Shown: positions 9,750 through 17,931 of the stretch, in pieces | Position numbering within the stretch: position 1 is the first letter of the stretch | How the letters are laid out: each line of letters opens with the position of its first letter | Origin: an uncultured Muribaculaceae bacterium | GTDB lineage: Bacteria > Bacteroidota > Bacteroidia > Bacteroidales > Muribaculaceae | Reading direction: 5' to 3' | NCBI GenBank assembly: GCA_910588245.1 | Contig: CAJUQP010000022.1 | Coordinates: forward strand, 1-54,876 | DNA: 54,876 bases | Notes under the pieces: model-generated | Databases searched by the model: none | The model's input: the letters and a program-made list of their open reading frames with translations, nothing else | Told to the model about the DNA's origin: nothing | Position numbers and translations under genes: made by a program

Positions 9750-10097
9750 ATGAGATATACATTATTTGTCGCATTTCTTATGAATGTGTTCCTGGCGTGG
9801 GCTACCCCCCGGGATATTCCTGTCACTTTTATAGATCTTGGGAAAACACCACCTATAAAAAGATCTGTTGTCTATATTCCTAAAGTCACTATAGACATGA
9901 ATATGCTCACAGTTGATTATCCATATTCGGGTGATATCGAAGTCGAGGTATTTGAAGAAGGAGAGACCGTCTGGTCTGAGACATCCTCCTCCGACACATT
10001 TATCCTGCCGGAACTCCGGGAAGACACGGAATACACACTTGTCATCACAATCAATGGCAAGTCATGGTATGGTGCCTTTAAATATCTCGAACAATAA
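9750..10097 (+). CDS. DUF3244-like small secreted protein (locus 1), 115 aa
   Basis: A short exported protein. The signal peptide (MRYTLFVAFLMNVFLAWA) is followed by one predicted all-beta domain with the look of DUF3244, an immunoglobulin-like fold common in Bacteroides. Features include a hydrophobic strand pattern, a TEYTLVITINGKSWYG block and a terminal YGAFKYLEQ strand. I chose the ATG at 9750 because the upstream TTG at 9711 overlaps the promoter -7 element. It is the first gene after that promoter, 100 bases ahead of the precursor peptide. A second DUF3244-like gene holds the same position in locus 2. Immunity, chaperone or receptor roles are all possible; none is shown. Confidence 0.65.
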   Translation: MRYTLFVAFLMNVFLAWATPRDIPVTFIDLGKTPPIKRSVVYIPKVTIDMNMLTVDYPYSGDIEVEVFEEGETVWSETSSSDTFILPELREDTEYTLVITINGKSWYGAFKYLEQ

Positions 10098-10197
10098 CTT
10101 TGACAAAAGAAACAACGATATAATTCGACATCTATCGTTAAAACCGGGCATTTCCGGATAGAAATGCGATAATTATTAACCATTTAAACAAAAAAAG

Positions 10198-10449
10198 ATG
10201 AGTTCAATGTTCATCAACGTATTCCACGAAGAGCCTTTGGACAAAATGTCGTTGGAGGCCATCAAGGGTGGAGCCGGCTGCATATGCAACGGTGGAGCAA
10301 CATTCAATTGCGAATGCTATGGCAGCAATAACTTTGACTGCATTTGCAATGGCCAGGGATCATCATTTTCCTGCAAGGTCGTCAAGTTTGTAGAGCCTGA
10401 GCCAGGCCCTGTCAAGCCGGATCCGAATCCGATCACTAGAATTTTCTAA
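10198..10449 (+). CDS. Cys-rich precursor peptide with double-glycine leader, 83 aa
   Basis: A probable RiPP precursor. Residues 1-25 form a leader ending DKMSLEAIKGG, the classic double-glycine site cut by C39 peptidases. The core (26-83) has seven cysteines: 28, 30, 38, 40, 48, 50 and 59. The first six form three CxC pairs spaced exactly ten residues apart, giving repeats CICNGGATFN, CECYGSNNFD and CICNGQGSSF followed by SCK. Each pair is followed by Asn or Tyr, then Gly. The tail (about 64-83) is Pro-rich and cysteine-free. The radical SAM maturase follows at once and the C39 ABC exporter lies in the same operon. The final modification (thioether, cyclophane or other) cannot be told from sequence. 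Confidence 0.8.
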   Translation: MSSMFINVFHEEPLDKMSLEAIKGGAGCICNGGATFNCECYGSNNFDCICNGQGSSFSCKVVKFVEPEPGPVKPDPNPITRIF

Positions 10450-10469
10450 CCAAAATCATCGTTCACTAC

Positions 10470-10504
10470 AGATTTCCGGGGAGAACCCTTCTCCTCGGAA
10501 ATCT
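10470..10504 (+). promoter_or_regulatory. Strong stem-loop between precursor and maturase
   Basis: A 16-bp stem (one G-U pair, the rest Watson-Crick) closed by a CCC loop. The 5' arm is 10470-10485 and the 3' arm 10489-10504. No T-run follows, and the maturase ATG lies 9 bases downstream. The structure could stop part of the transcripts or protect the 3' end of the precursor mRNA, which would favour peptide over enzyme. Confidence 0.7.
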
Positions 10505-10512
10505 CTAATGTA

Positions 10513-11805
10513 ATGCAAATGCCTAAAAAATCCATATATACAATAGTTTTTGAACATGGAGGGAAATTTTTCCTGTATAACTCAAGATCCAATTTCTTTT
10601 CCGAGATTACCGAGCGGTTGTTTTATGCAATAAAATCCCAATCATTTGAAAGTCTTACTCCTGAAGAAACAGAAGAACTGAAATCGAGGCAACTCATCGT
10701 AAAAGATGATGAGATCCATGATTATTATTACATGAGGCTGATGGATTTCCATGCTCGCAACAACAACCGAAATACACTCCATCTGACTATCGCCCCCACA
10801 ACGGCATGTAACTTTGACTGTCCATATTGCTTCGAATCCAAATTGAATCCGAAGACGATGAGTGATGATGTGATCGAAAAAATTCCTGATTTTATAAAAG
10901 GATACAAAGATGCTAAAAAACTCGTTTTGAACTGGTATGGAGGAGAACCACTCATCGCATTCGGTATTATGGGGAAAATCTATGAATCCCTGTCCGGGAA
11001 GGATATGCCGACCATAGAATCACAATCTATAATCACAAATGGATACTGCCTCACCCAAGAGGTGATAGATTTTTTCCGCGAGACCGGATGCCATGATATC
11101 CAGATCACAATAGACGGAATAGGAGAGAAGCATGATCTGACACGCCGCCTGAGAAACTCGTCTGAACCCACATTCGACAGGATAATTTCAAATGTAGATC
11201 TCGTACTGTCGCAATTGAAAGAAACAACGCTTAACATCAGGGTCAACGTCAATAAGAAAAACTACAGGGATTTCGTTGAGGTGTTCAATTTTCTTAGACA
11301 ACGGCATCCCGACAGCAAGAATCTCAACATTTATCCGGGGATCATACGACAAGAAACAGCCGATCATCTTTCCCTGTGTGAATCATCTTTCCGCACCAGC
11401 GAGATGCTTGAACTTCACAGGTTGCTGCGTGAGGAAGGAATAGACACGAGGCAGTTTCCCAGAAAAACTTTCCGGGGATGCATGATGCACGACAACATGA
11501 GCTATATAATAGGTCCGGAAGGAGAATTGTACAAATGCTGGAACGATATAGCTGATCCGGCGGCAGTCATCGGCAACATCGCGTCTCCGGAACTTGTCAA
11601 CACCTCTCGACTGATAAAATACGCCGTCAGGTCTATACCTTTCAACGATGAATGCAGGGACTGCCATGCATTCCCGATATGCGACGGGGGATGTAGCTAC
11701 CACAGATTCCGGAACAAGTTTGAGGGATGCAGGTTCGACGTATGCAGTCCTTACAGAGATATGGAGAACCTGAAATCCGCCCTGCTCACGGAAGTCTATA
11801 AATAG
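10513..11805 (+). CDS. Radical SAM/SPASM peptide maturase, 430 aa
   Basis: A radical S-adenosylmethionine enzyme expected to modify the peptide encoded just upstream. The N-terminal 90 residues resemble a peptide-recognition region. The cluster motif is C99-x3-C103-x2-C106 (ACNFDCPYC). Next come WYGGEPL and ITIDG, usual in the radical SAM barrel. The C-terminal SPASM domain, which binds auxiliary Fe-S clusters, has Cys323, Cys342, Cys381, Cys384, Cys390 and Cys394 followed by two more. Length and layout match anaerobic sulfatase-maturase-like and RiPP SPASM enzymes. Given seven cysteines in the substrate, thioether formation is the leading guess; C-C or C-O crosslinks remain possible. The gene is less GC-rich than the two after it. 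Confidence 0.9.
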   Translation: MQMPKKSIYTIVFEHGGKFFLYNSRSNFFSEITERLFYAIKSQSFESLTPEETEELKSRQLIVKDDEIHDYYYMRLMDFHARNNNRNTLHLTIAPTTACNFDCPYCFESKLNPKTMSDDVIEKIPDFIKGYKDAKKLVLNWYGGEPLIAFGIMGKIYESLSGKDMPTIESQSIITNGYCLTQEVIDFFRETGCHDIQITIDGIGEKHDLTRRLRNSSEPTFDRIISNVDLVLSQLKETTLNIRVNVNKKNYRDFVEVFNFLRQRHPDSKNLNIYPGIIRQETADHLSLCESSFRTSEMLELHRLLREEGIDTRQFPRKTFRGCMMHDNMSYIIGPEGELYKCWNDIADPAAVIGNIASPELVNTSRLIKYAVRSIPFNDECRDCHAFPICDGGCSYHRFRNKFEGCRFDVCSPYRDMENLKSALLTEVYK

Positions 11806-11915
11806 GCGGCATGATGCCTGCCGAATATTTTGTTTCACCGCCATTACAACAAAACGCATCAAAGTGAGTCTTAGTTATGGAGACTCATAGGATCCAATGT
11901 AACAGAGATACAGAT

Positions 11916-14231
11916 ATGAACATTATGAAAATGAGACACGCGCTGCTTGTCCTCTTCCTGCTCCTCCCCGTCCTGGCATGGACCTACGACCTTAAACTTA
12001 CCGTGAGGATAAAGGAGACCGGGGAAAAAATACTCGATGTCCCGATGACGGCATGGACCCCCGGATTCGCCGCCTCGTTCAGGGGGGAGCCCAACGCGCC
12101 AGACACCACATTCCTGTTCAAGGGCCTTCCTGAATCCAAGATAACCATAACCTTCAACGACCTTAACGGCAACGTGATGGGAGAAGAGATCCCGACCCCC
12201 GTCGACACAATGACCATACTCATACCTGTGGCGATGCTTCCGCACAAGCTCCAGGAAGTGGTGGTCAACTCCGACAGCCGTTTCTTCAACGGCGACAAGG
12301 CTGTCTACATACCTGACCGCAAGGAGAAACGGGTGTCGCGCGACGGGACATCCCTGCTGCGGAACATGGCCATACCCACGATCGACGTTTCCGGCATGGA
12401 CGGCGCCGTGCGCACATCCTCGGGAGAGCCCGTGTCACTGTTCATAGACTATCTGCCCGCCTCGCAGCAGGAGGTCGCAGCCATCAGGACGATGGACGTG
12501 GCCAAGGTCGAGGTGCTCGATTTCCCGTCCGACCCCCGGTTCAACGGCGCGCAGCACGCGGTCAATTTCATAATGACGCGGTACGTGTATGGCGGATATA
12601 CCAAAGCCGACGCCACGCAGCGCCTGGTTTTTGGCGTTGGAAATTACAGGGCCTACTCCAAGCTCACGTCCGGGAGCATGACCTACAGCGCGGGGGCAGG
12701 ATACAGCTTCCACGGCTCACACCGCTACGGCAAAGAGGGGGTCTACCGCTATTCTTTCCCAGAGGACGCCGTCACGGCAGACAGACACTACTCGGAAAAG
12801 ATCTCCAACCGGTCGGGCGACGGATTCCTGAAGGCGGTCTACGCGGGGGGAAAGGCCGTGATCTCCAACATAATCGGCATCACTTACAACCGCACGCCCG
12901 GCAACCGGCAGAGTATCGCCGAGATTTTCGACAGCCCCTCCTACGTGTCAGGCACCGCTGAACACAACTCGTCGGGAAGGTCAGCCTCCGTAACCTGGAA
13001 CGGCAACTACAGGCTCACACTCCCGCATTCACTGACGCTCGTGGTCGAGCCACGCGCATCAACAGGAAGGTTCCGCAACTCCGCCACCTACTCCACGGAG
13101 GGGGAGGAGATTCTAAACAAGAGCCACGACAGGGCATGGTCCGCAGGGTACTCTTCTGACCTTACCAGGCAGCTTGGACGCCATTCCGTCACATTAGGGA
13201 CGGGAGTCTCATACAGCCACAACGACATTGACTACGGGGGGACAACACCCGCCACAGTCGGCTATTCCGCATTCCTGGGCGGCATCGGGGTGTCCGCCTC
13301 GGTCAGGCTGGGCAACCTCACTCTCTCCCCTTCGGTATCCGTGCAATACAGTATGAACAAGACCGGGGAGACGAAAATACGTGAACTCCACCCGAAATTC
13401 TTCATGAGGGGGATTTACTCCCCCGGCTCCCGGACACGTCTGAGGTTCCTCTCCGAGTACGGACAGATGACCGTGCCCCCCGACATGAGAGGCGACAATA
13501 TCCAGATGCGTGACCAGATCCACGTGAGCAGGGGAAACCCGTCGGTCAAGAGCCAGCTCTACTGCCGGGCATTGGCCGGACTCACATGGTTCGCCTCCAG
13601 GGCGTTCTCCCTCGCCGGCGACGCCACATGGTACCGGAGCTGGCGCAACCTGGCCACCGCCTACGAGCCGGTGGTCATCGACGGCAGACACTACATGCTC
13701 TCGACCCTCCGCACCGGCGGCAACGGCTTCACGAACAGATACGACCTGTCGCTCTCCCCCTCTTTGCGTATTCCGGGCAACGGCCTGAACATGAAGGCCA
13801 CCCTGCTCTACACATGGCTCTCCAACCACGGGCCCATGCGCTGGAGGGGAGGCTACGCGTCTTTCACCGCGCAGGCCGGGTATACGCTCTCTGACTTCTA
13901 TTTCTCGGCCTACTATTCCTCGCGCACCAAAAATGTGGAATACAACTGGCGCACCATAACTCCGGCGTACCTGGCGCTGACGGCCGGCTGGAGCAACGGC
14001 AACCTCAATGTGTCGTGCAGCGCCATGAACCCCTTCACATCATCTTATTTCAGACAGAGGACGGTGGTGGACACGGAGAACTTCGGCAGCGACGTGACGC
14101 ACCGTTCCCCGGCCTACCACAGGAGCTTCCAGATCTCGCTGACTTATTCATTCTCCTACGGCAAGAAGGTGTCGCGCAACGGGGAGGAGTCTACGCCCCA
14201 GGGAGTGAAGACAGGCGTCCTGTCCCTTTAA
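11916..14231 (+). CDS. Outer-membrane beta-barrel, TonB-receptor-like
   Basis: A large barrel protein of about 771 aa. The ATG at 11916 places the signal peptide (ALLVLFLLLPVLAWT) at the N-terminus; the in-frame ATG at 11877 would add 13 odd residues. After it come a small regulatory beta domain (about 20-100), a LQEVVV segment like a TonB-box region, and a plug-like domain with SLFIDYLPAS and a VEVLDFPS strand. The rest is alternating aromatic strands ending in a C-terminal strand before KTGVLSL. It lies between the maturase and the exporter, with 12 bases to the latter. I infer it carries the mature peptide across the outer membrane, or takes it back in. Which direction is not shown. Confidence 0.75.
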   Translation: MNIMKMRHALLVLFLLLPVLAWTYDLKLTVRIKETGEKILDVPMTAWTPGFAASFRGEPNAPDTTFLFKGLPESKITITFNDLNGNVMGEEIPTPVDTMTILIPVAMLPHKLQEVVVNSDSRFFNGDKAVYIPDRKEKRVSRDGTSLLRNMAIPTIDVSGMDGAVRTSSGEPVSLFIDYLPASQQEVAAIRTMDVAKVEVLDFPSDPRFNGAQHAVNFIMTRYVYGGYTKADATQRLVFGVGNYRAYSKLTSGSMTYSAGAGYSFHGSHRYGKEGVYRYSFPEDAVTADRHYSEKISNRSGDGFLKAVYAGGKAVISNIIGITYNRTPGNRQSIAEIFDSPSYVSGTAEHNSSGRSASVTWNGNYRLTLPHSLTLVVEPRASTGRFRNSATYSTEGEEILNKSHDRAWSAGYSSDLTRQLGRHSVTLGTGVSYSHNDIDYGGTTPATVGYSAFLGGIGVSASVRLGNLTLSPSVSVQYSMNKTGETKIRELHPKFFMRGIYSPGSRTRLRFLSEYGQMTVPPDMRGDNIQMRDQIHVSRGNPSVKSQLYCRALAGLTWFASRAFSLAGDATWYRSWRNLATAYEPVVIDGRHYMLSTLRTGGNGFTNRYDLSLSPSLRIPGNGLNMKATLLYTWLSNHGPMRWRGGYASFTAQAGYTLSDFYFSAYYSSRTKNVEYNWRTITPAYLALTAGWSNGNLNVSCSAMNPFTSSYFRQRTVVDTENFGSDVTHRSPAYHRSFQISLTYSFSYGKKVSRNGEESTPQGVKTGVLSL

Positions 14232-14243
14232 CGGCGAACGGTA

Positions 14244-16436
14244 ATGCGCGGTATCAGGGCTGTAAGGCAAAAGGACGCGATGCAGTGCGGCGTGGCGTGC
14301 CTGTGCATGATATGCCGCCATTATGGCATGGACGTCTCCATCGACCATATCGAGAGGATCTGCCACCCGTCCCGGGAGGGAGTCTCCATGCTCGCGATAT
14401 CCGAGAGCGCCGGGCATCTGGGACTTGAATGTGCCGCAGGGAAAATAACGGCGGACGATTTGGCAGGGATCCCTCTCCCGGCGATCCTGCACTGGAACCA
14501 GAACCATTTTGTTGTGCTGTATAAGGTAAAACGTGACGGGAGCCGCTTCCACATAGCCGATCCCGCGAAAGGGAAAATAACATACGGGCGTGATGAATTC
14601 CTGTCACACTGGATCAGTACCGGGACCGGTGTGACAGGGAAGGGGGTGGCCATGTGTATGATGCCGACAGAAGATTTTGGCAATAGTGAATATGAAGGCC
14701 CGGTCGAGCGGCGGTCTTTCCGGTTCCTTTTCGGTTATATCCGGCAGTACCGGAAGTATTTCCTCCAGATCATCCTCGGCCTTCTGCTGGGATGCGTGCT
14801 GCAGCTCATACTCCCCTTCCTGACGCAGGCCACCGTCGACCTCGGGATCCGACACCGCGATATAGGGCTGATATGGCTCATACTGCTCGGGGAGCTGATG
14901 ATCGTCGTCGGGCGCACGGCCACCGATTTCATCCGCCGGTGGCTGCTGCTCCACATATCGATGCGCATCAACATATCGCTCGTCTCCGACTTCTTCATCA
15001 AGCTGCTCAGGCTGCCGATGTCGTTCTTCGACACCAAGCTGATGGGGGACCTCCTCCAACGTATCGGAGACCATACGCGCGTCCAGGACTTCCTGACCGG
15101 ACAGGCGCTCAACGTCGTCTTCACCATCCTCAGCTTCCTGGTGTTCGGCGTGGTGCTCTTCGTCTACAACCACCTGATCTTCGCCGTCTTCGCCGCGGGG
15201 AGCCTCTGCTACGGACTCTGGATAGCCTCCTTCCTGCGGCGCCGCAAGGTGCTCGACTATGAACTGTTCGAGCAGCAGGCCGTGAACCAGAACCGCACGT
15301 ACCAGTTCATAACCTCGATGCAGGAGATAAAGCTGCAGGACTGCGAGCGGCGCCGCCGCTGGGAATGGGAGGACACCCAGGCCGACCTCTTCGCCGTGCG
15401 CATGAAGTCGCTCAGGCTCCAGCAGACGCAGGAGGCAGGCTCCATATTCATCAACGAGGTGAAGAACATCATCATAACGGTTCTCGCTGCGACCGCAGTG
15501 ATCGGCGGCCGGATGACACTCGGGGCCATGCTCGCCGTGCAGTACATCATCGGGCAGCTCAACTCCCCCGTGGCGCAGTTCATGTCGTTCATCTATTCGC
15601 TGCAGGACGTGCGCATATCGCTGGAGCGCATCAACGAGATACACTGCGGCAGGAACGAGGAGCCGGACTCCGGGCTGGCCACCGACTTCAGGGAGGGGAA
15701 ATCCATAGACATCGACAGTATCGACTTCAAGTATGACCCGCACGCGCTGAAAAAGACAATAGAGGGCGTGTCGTTCCATATCCCGGAGGGGAAGGTGACG
15801 GCGATAGTCGGTGCCTCCGGGAGCGGTAAGACCACGCTCATAAAGCTGATGCTGGGATACTATCCCGTGATGTCGGGCTCGATATCCATAGCGGGACGGG
15901 ATATAAATGAACACAGCCTGAGATGGTGGCGGCGGCAGTGCGGCGTGGTGATGCAGGACGGGGTGATCTTCTCCGAGTCGATAGCGCGCAACATCGCCGT
16001 GGACGACGGGGAGGTGGACACGGAGCGTCTGGAGAGTGCTGCCAGGATAGCCTGCATCCATGACTTCGTGATGTCGCTTCCGCTGCGCTACGACACGAAG
16101 GTGGGGAAGGACGGCGTGGGGCTGAGCCAGGGGCAGAGGCAGCGCATACTGATAGCGAGGGCCGTCTACAGGGATCCGGCTTTCATCTTCCTTGACGAGG
16201 CCACGAACTCGCTCGACGCGAAGAACGAGCGCGAGATCGTGGAGAACCTCGATAAATTTTACAAAGGACGCACGGTTGTGGTCGTGGCCCACCGTCTGTC
16301 GACTGTCAAAAACGCCGACAGGATCATAGTGCTCGACGGCGGCAAGGTGGTGGAGACCGGCGACCACGCCTCGCTGATCGCCGCGAAAGGGGCATATTAC
16401 AACCTCGTTAAAAACCAGCTTGAACTCGGAAACTAA
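14244..16436 (+). CDS. C39-peptidase ABC exporter (PCAT), 730 aa
   Basis: A peptidase-containing ABC transporter that cuts leaders after Gly-Gly and exports the core. Domains in order: C39 peptidase (1 to about 135) with Cys15 (QCGVACL), His88 (NQNHFVV) and Asp106 (ADPAKG), all catalytic residues present; a six-helix membrane domain (about 150-440); and a nucleotide-binding domain with Walker A GASGSGKTT (about 523), signature LSQGQRQR (about 627) and Walker B FIFLDEAT (about 650). The LEAIKGG leader of the peptide at 10198 is the obvious substrate. An HlyD-type adaptor normally follows such genes, but here only a remnant is found directly downstream. Confidence 0.95.
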   Translation: MRGIRAVRQKDAMQCGVACLCMICRHYGMDVSIDHIERICHPSREGVSMLAISESAGHLGLECAAGKITADDLAGIPLPAILHWNQNHFVVLYKVKRDGSRFHIADPAKGKITYGRDEFLSHWISTGTGVTGKGVAMCMMPTEDFGNSEYEGPVERRSFRFLFGYIRQYRKYFLQIILGLLLGCVLQLILPFLTQATVDLGIRHRDIGLIWLILLGELMIVVGRTATDFIRRWLLLHISMRINISLVSDFFIKLLRLPMSFFDTKLMGDLLQRIGDHTRVQDFLTGQALNVVFTILSFLVFGVVLFVYNHLIFAVFAAGSLCYGLWIASFLRRRKVLDYELFEQQAVNQNRTYQFITSMQEIKLQDCERRRRWEWEDTQADLFAVRMKSLRLQQTQEAGSIFINEVKNIIITVLAATAVIGGRMTLGAMLAVQYIIGQLNSPVAQFMSFIYSLQDVRISLERINEIHCGRNEEPDSGLATDFREGKSIDIDSIDFKYDPHALKKTIEGVSFHIPEGKVTAIVGASGSGKTTLIKLMLGYYPVMSGSISIAGRDINEHSLRWWRRQCGVVMQDGVIFSESIARNIAVDDGEVDTERLESAARIACIHDFVMSLPLRYDTKVGKDGVGLSQGQRQRILIARAVYRDPAFIFLDEATNSLDAKNEREIVENLDKFYKGRTVVVVAHRLSTVKNADRIIVLDGGKVVETGDHASLIAAKGAYYNLVKNQLELGN

Positions 16437-16445
16437 GTACGGAAT

Positions 16446-16688
16446 ATGGATACTTCAAACCACACCCACGACAAGATCGGGCTGCGCTCTGAGAAAGTGC
16501 GCAGGCTCATCGGCGAGATCCCACCGTCACTAATTAGAAGAATCCCTCGCCCTCGAGCTGGAGCTGGAGAAAGGCTGATACCTCCTGTAGGTGATGCTCC
16601 ACATATCGATGCACGTCAACAGATCGCTTGTATTGGATGGAGCGAACTTATTGAACTGGGAATTGGATATGTTGTGAAAATACTGTAA
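16446..16688 (+). pseudogene. Remnant: HlyD-type adaptor start joined to exporter debris
   Basis: The first about 32 codons read like the N-terminus of an HlyD-family adaptor (IGLRSEKVRRLIGEIPPSL, compare the usual LRSEEVQEILG-PP start). The hydrophobic anchor and everything after it are gone. A +1-shifted frame then reads ALELELEKG and stop, and bases about 16586-16640 closely resemble 14938-14991 of the ABC exporter (LLHISMRINISLV against MLHISMHVNRSLV), with a stop in place of a Trp codon. The stretch is therefore a composite of at least two decayed genes. An open frame of 80 codons runs through it but makes little sense as a protein. Confidence 0.65.
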
Positions 16689-16709
16689 ATTTGCAGAAGA
16701 ATCGGATAT

Positions 16710-16758
16710 GTATGGGCCCATACTTAAAGTGTGAAATCTATGCTTTAAGTGTGACAAT
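16710..16758. promoter_or_regulatory. Palindrome and direct repeats ahead of GH43
   Basis: A perfect 14-bp palindrome GTATGGGCCCATAC lies at 16710-16723. It is followed by two near-identical copies of TTAAAGTGTGA (from 16724 and about 16744). This could be an operator for the GH43 gene or part of the scar. No clear TAnnTTTG element is visible nearby. Confidence 0.35.
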
Positions 16759-16827
16759 TACCTTTATGGGTTCATATTATAGCCCATAGCCGATGCCAGA
16801 TTGAATTATTCCTAAAAATTCTGACAC

Positions 16828-17907
16828 ATGAAACTGTTTTTCTCGAATATCCTGAAAATCTGTATCCTTCTCGCAGCCGCTTCTCCAGTGGCGTCTTTTG
16901 CTCAGAACCTTCAGAAAGGCGACTACGGCTACCTCTACTGCCATATGAGCGGCGATGGGGAATGGACAGCCTACGCCCTGAGCCGCGACGGCCTGAATTT
17001 CCATGATCTCATCGATGGCAAACCGGTGTTCGACCCTGCGGAACACGCACGTATCGAAGGGGGTACACGCGATGCTTATATCACCCGCAAGCATGATGAC
17101 AAAGGCTACCTGATGGTGACTACCGATATGTGTGTCGCCAAAAGCAAGAAATGGCATAACTATGGAATCGACCTCCTTCAAAGCAAGGATCTCATAAACT
17201 GGGAATCAAAGACTTTTGATTTCCGCAAGGGCCCGGAGATTTTCTGCGATCCTGAATCGCCCGATCCTTACAAGAATTACTCCACTATTGTGCGTGTCTG
17301 GGCTCCCCAGATTTTCTGGGATCCGGAGTATGTGTGGAAAGACGGTAAGAAAGGGGGCTATATGATATATTATTCCCTCTGGAATCCGGAGGACGGGGAG
17401 AAATATGACCGCATGTATTATTCCTATGCCGATGAGTCGTTTACAAAACTCACAAAGCCGCGGCTTCTCTTCGACTGGGGTTATGCCACAATCGACGCAG
17501 ACATAAATTATCTTAAGACCGATGGCCTCTATCACATGATGATAAAGAAAGAGGGAGGCACCCCGGGTATTTTCACCTCTACCGCGCCGACCCTCCATGG
17601 CCCCTGGAGCGAGCCTGACGAAAAAGATTATGTGGACTTCGAGGGAAATAAGAAATGCGAGGGTGTCTCAGCGTTCCAGAAATTCGGTGATAAAGACTGG
17701 AAAATAGCCTACATCGAATACTCCTCCAGCCCGAAGCATTACCGTATCTGTACCGCCGACGAGAATATGCGTAACTTCCGCGACCCACAGGATATCCGTG
17801 GCGTGAAGGCTCCGCAGCATGGCTCTTTCATGACCCTCACCAAGAAGGAATACGACCGTCTGCAGAAATGGTCAGATTCCTATAAGAAGAAACAGGAGAA
17901 GAAATAA
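16828..17907 (+). CDS. Secreted GH43-like glycoside hydrolase, 359 aa
   Basis: A five-bladed propeller protein of the GH43 type (arabinosidase/xylosidase-like). It has a signal peptide (about 1-26, ending ASFAQ), then EGGTRDAYITRKHDDKGYL, an IVRVWAPQIFWDPEY segment containing the conserved WAPQ block, and DADINYLKTDGLYHM. These are typical of the beta-propeller glycosidases that trim plant cell-wall arabinan or xylan. No lipobox is seen, so it is probably periplasmic. No SusC/SusD pair or regulator is adjacent, so it is not in a classic polysaccharide utilisation locus. Substrate unknown. It is convergent with queG. Confidence 0.8.
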   Translation: MKLFFSNILKICILLAAASPVASFAQNLQKGDYGYLYCHMSGDGEWTAYALSRDGLNFHDLIDGKPVFDPAEHARIEGGTRDAYITRKHDDKGYLMVTTDMCVAKSKKWHNYGIDLLQSKDLINWESKTFDFRKGPEIFCDPESPDPYKNYSTIVRVWAPQIFWDPEYVWKDGKKGGYMIYYSLWNPEDGEKYDRMYYSYADESFTKLTKPRLLFDWGYATIDADINYLKTDGLYHMMIKKEGGTPGIFTSTAPTLHGPWSEPDEKDYVDFEGNKKCEGVSAFQKFGDKDWKIAYIEYSSSPKHYRICTADENMRNFRDPQDIRGVKAPQHGSFMTLTKKEYDRLQKWSDSYKKKQEKK

Positions 17908-17931
17908 TAATTCTTACGGACCGGCGGATTG

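Noticed and set aside
14604..16367. Open frame of 587 codons on the minus strand opposite the ABC exporter
   Set aside because: It lies fully over the clear exporter, has no membrane or catalytic pattern, and results from GC-rich codon positions.
16446..16688. An intact 80-aa protein in the scar
   Set aside because: Only the first part matches a known start (HlyD-type); the remainder reads debris in the wrong frame.
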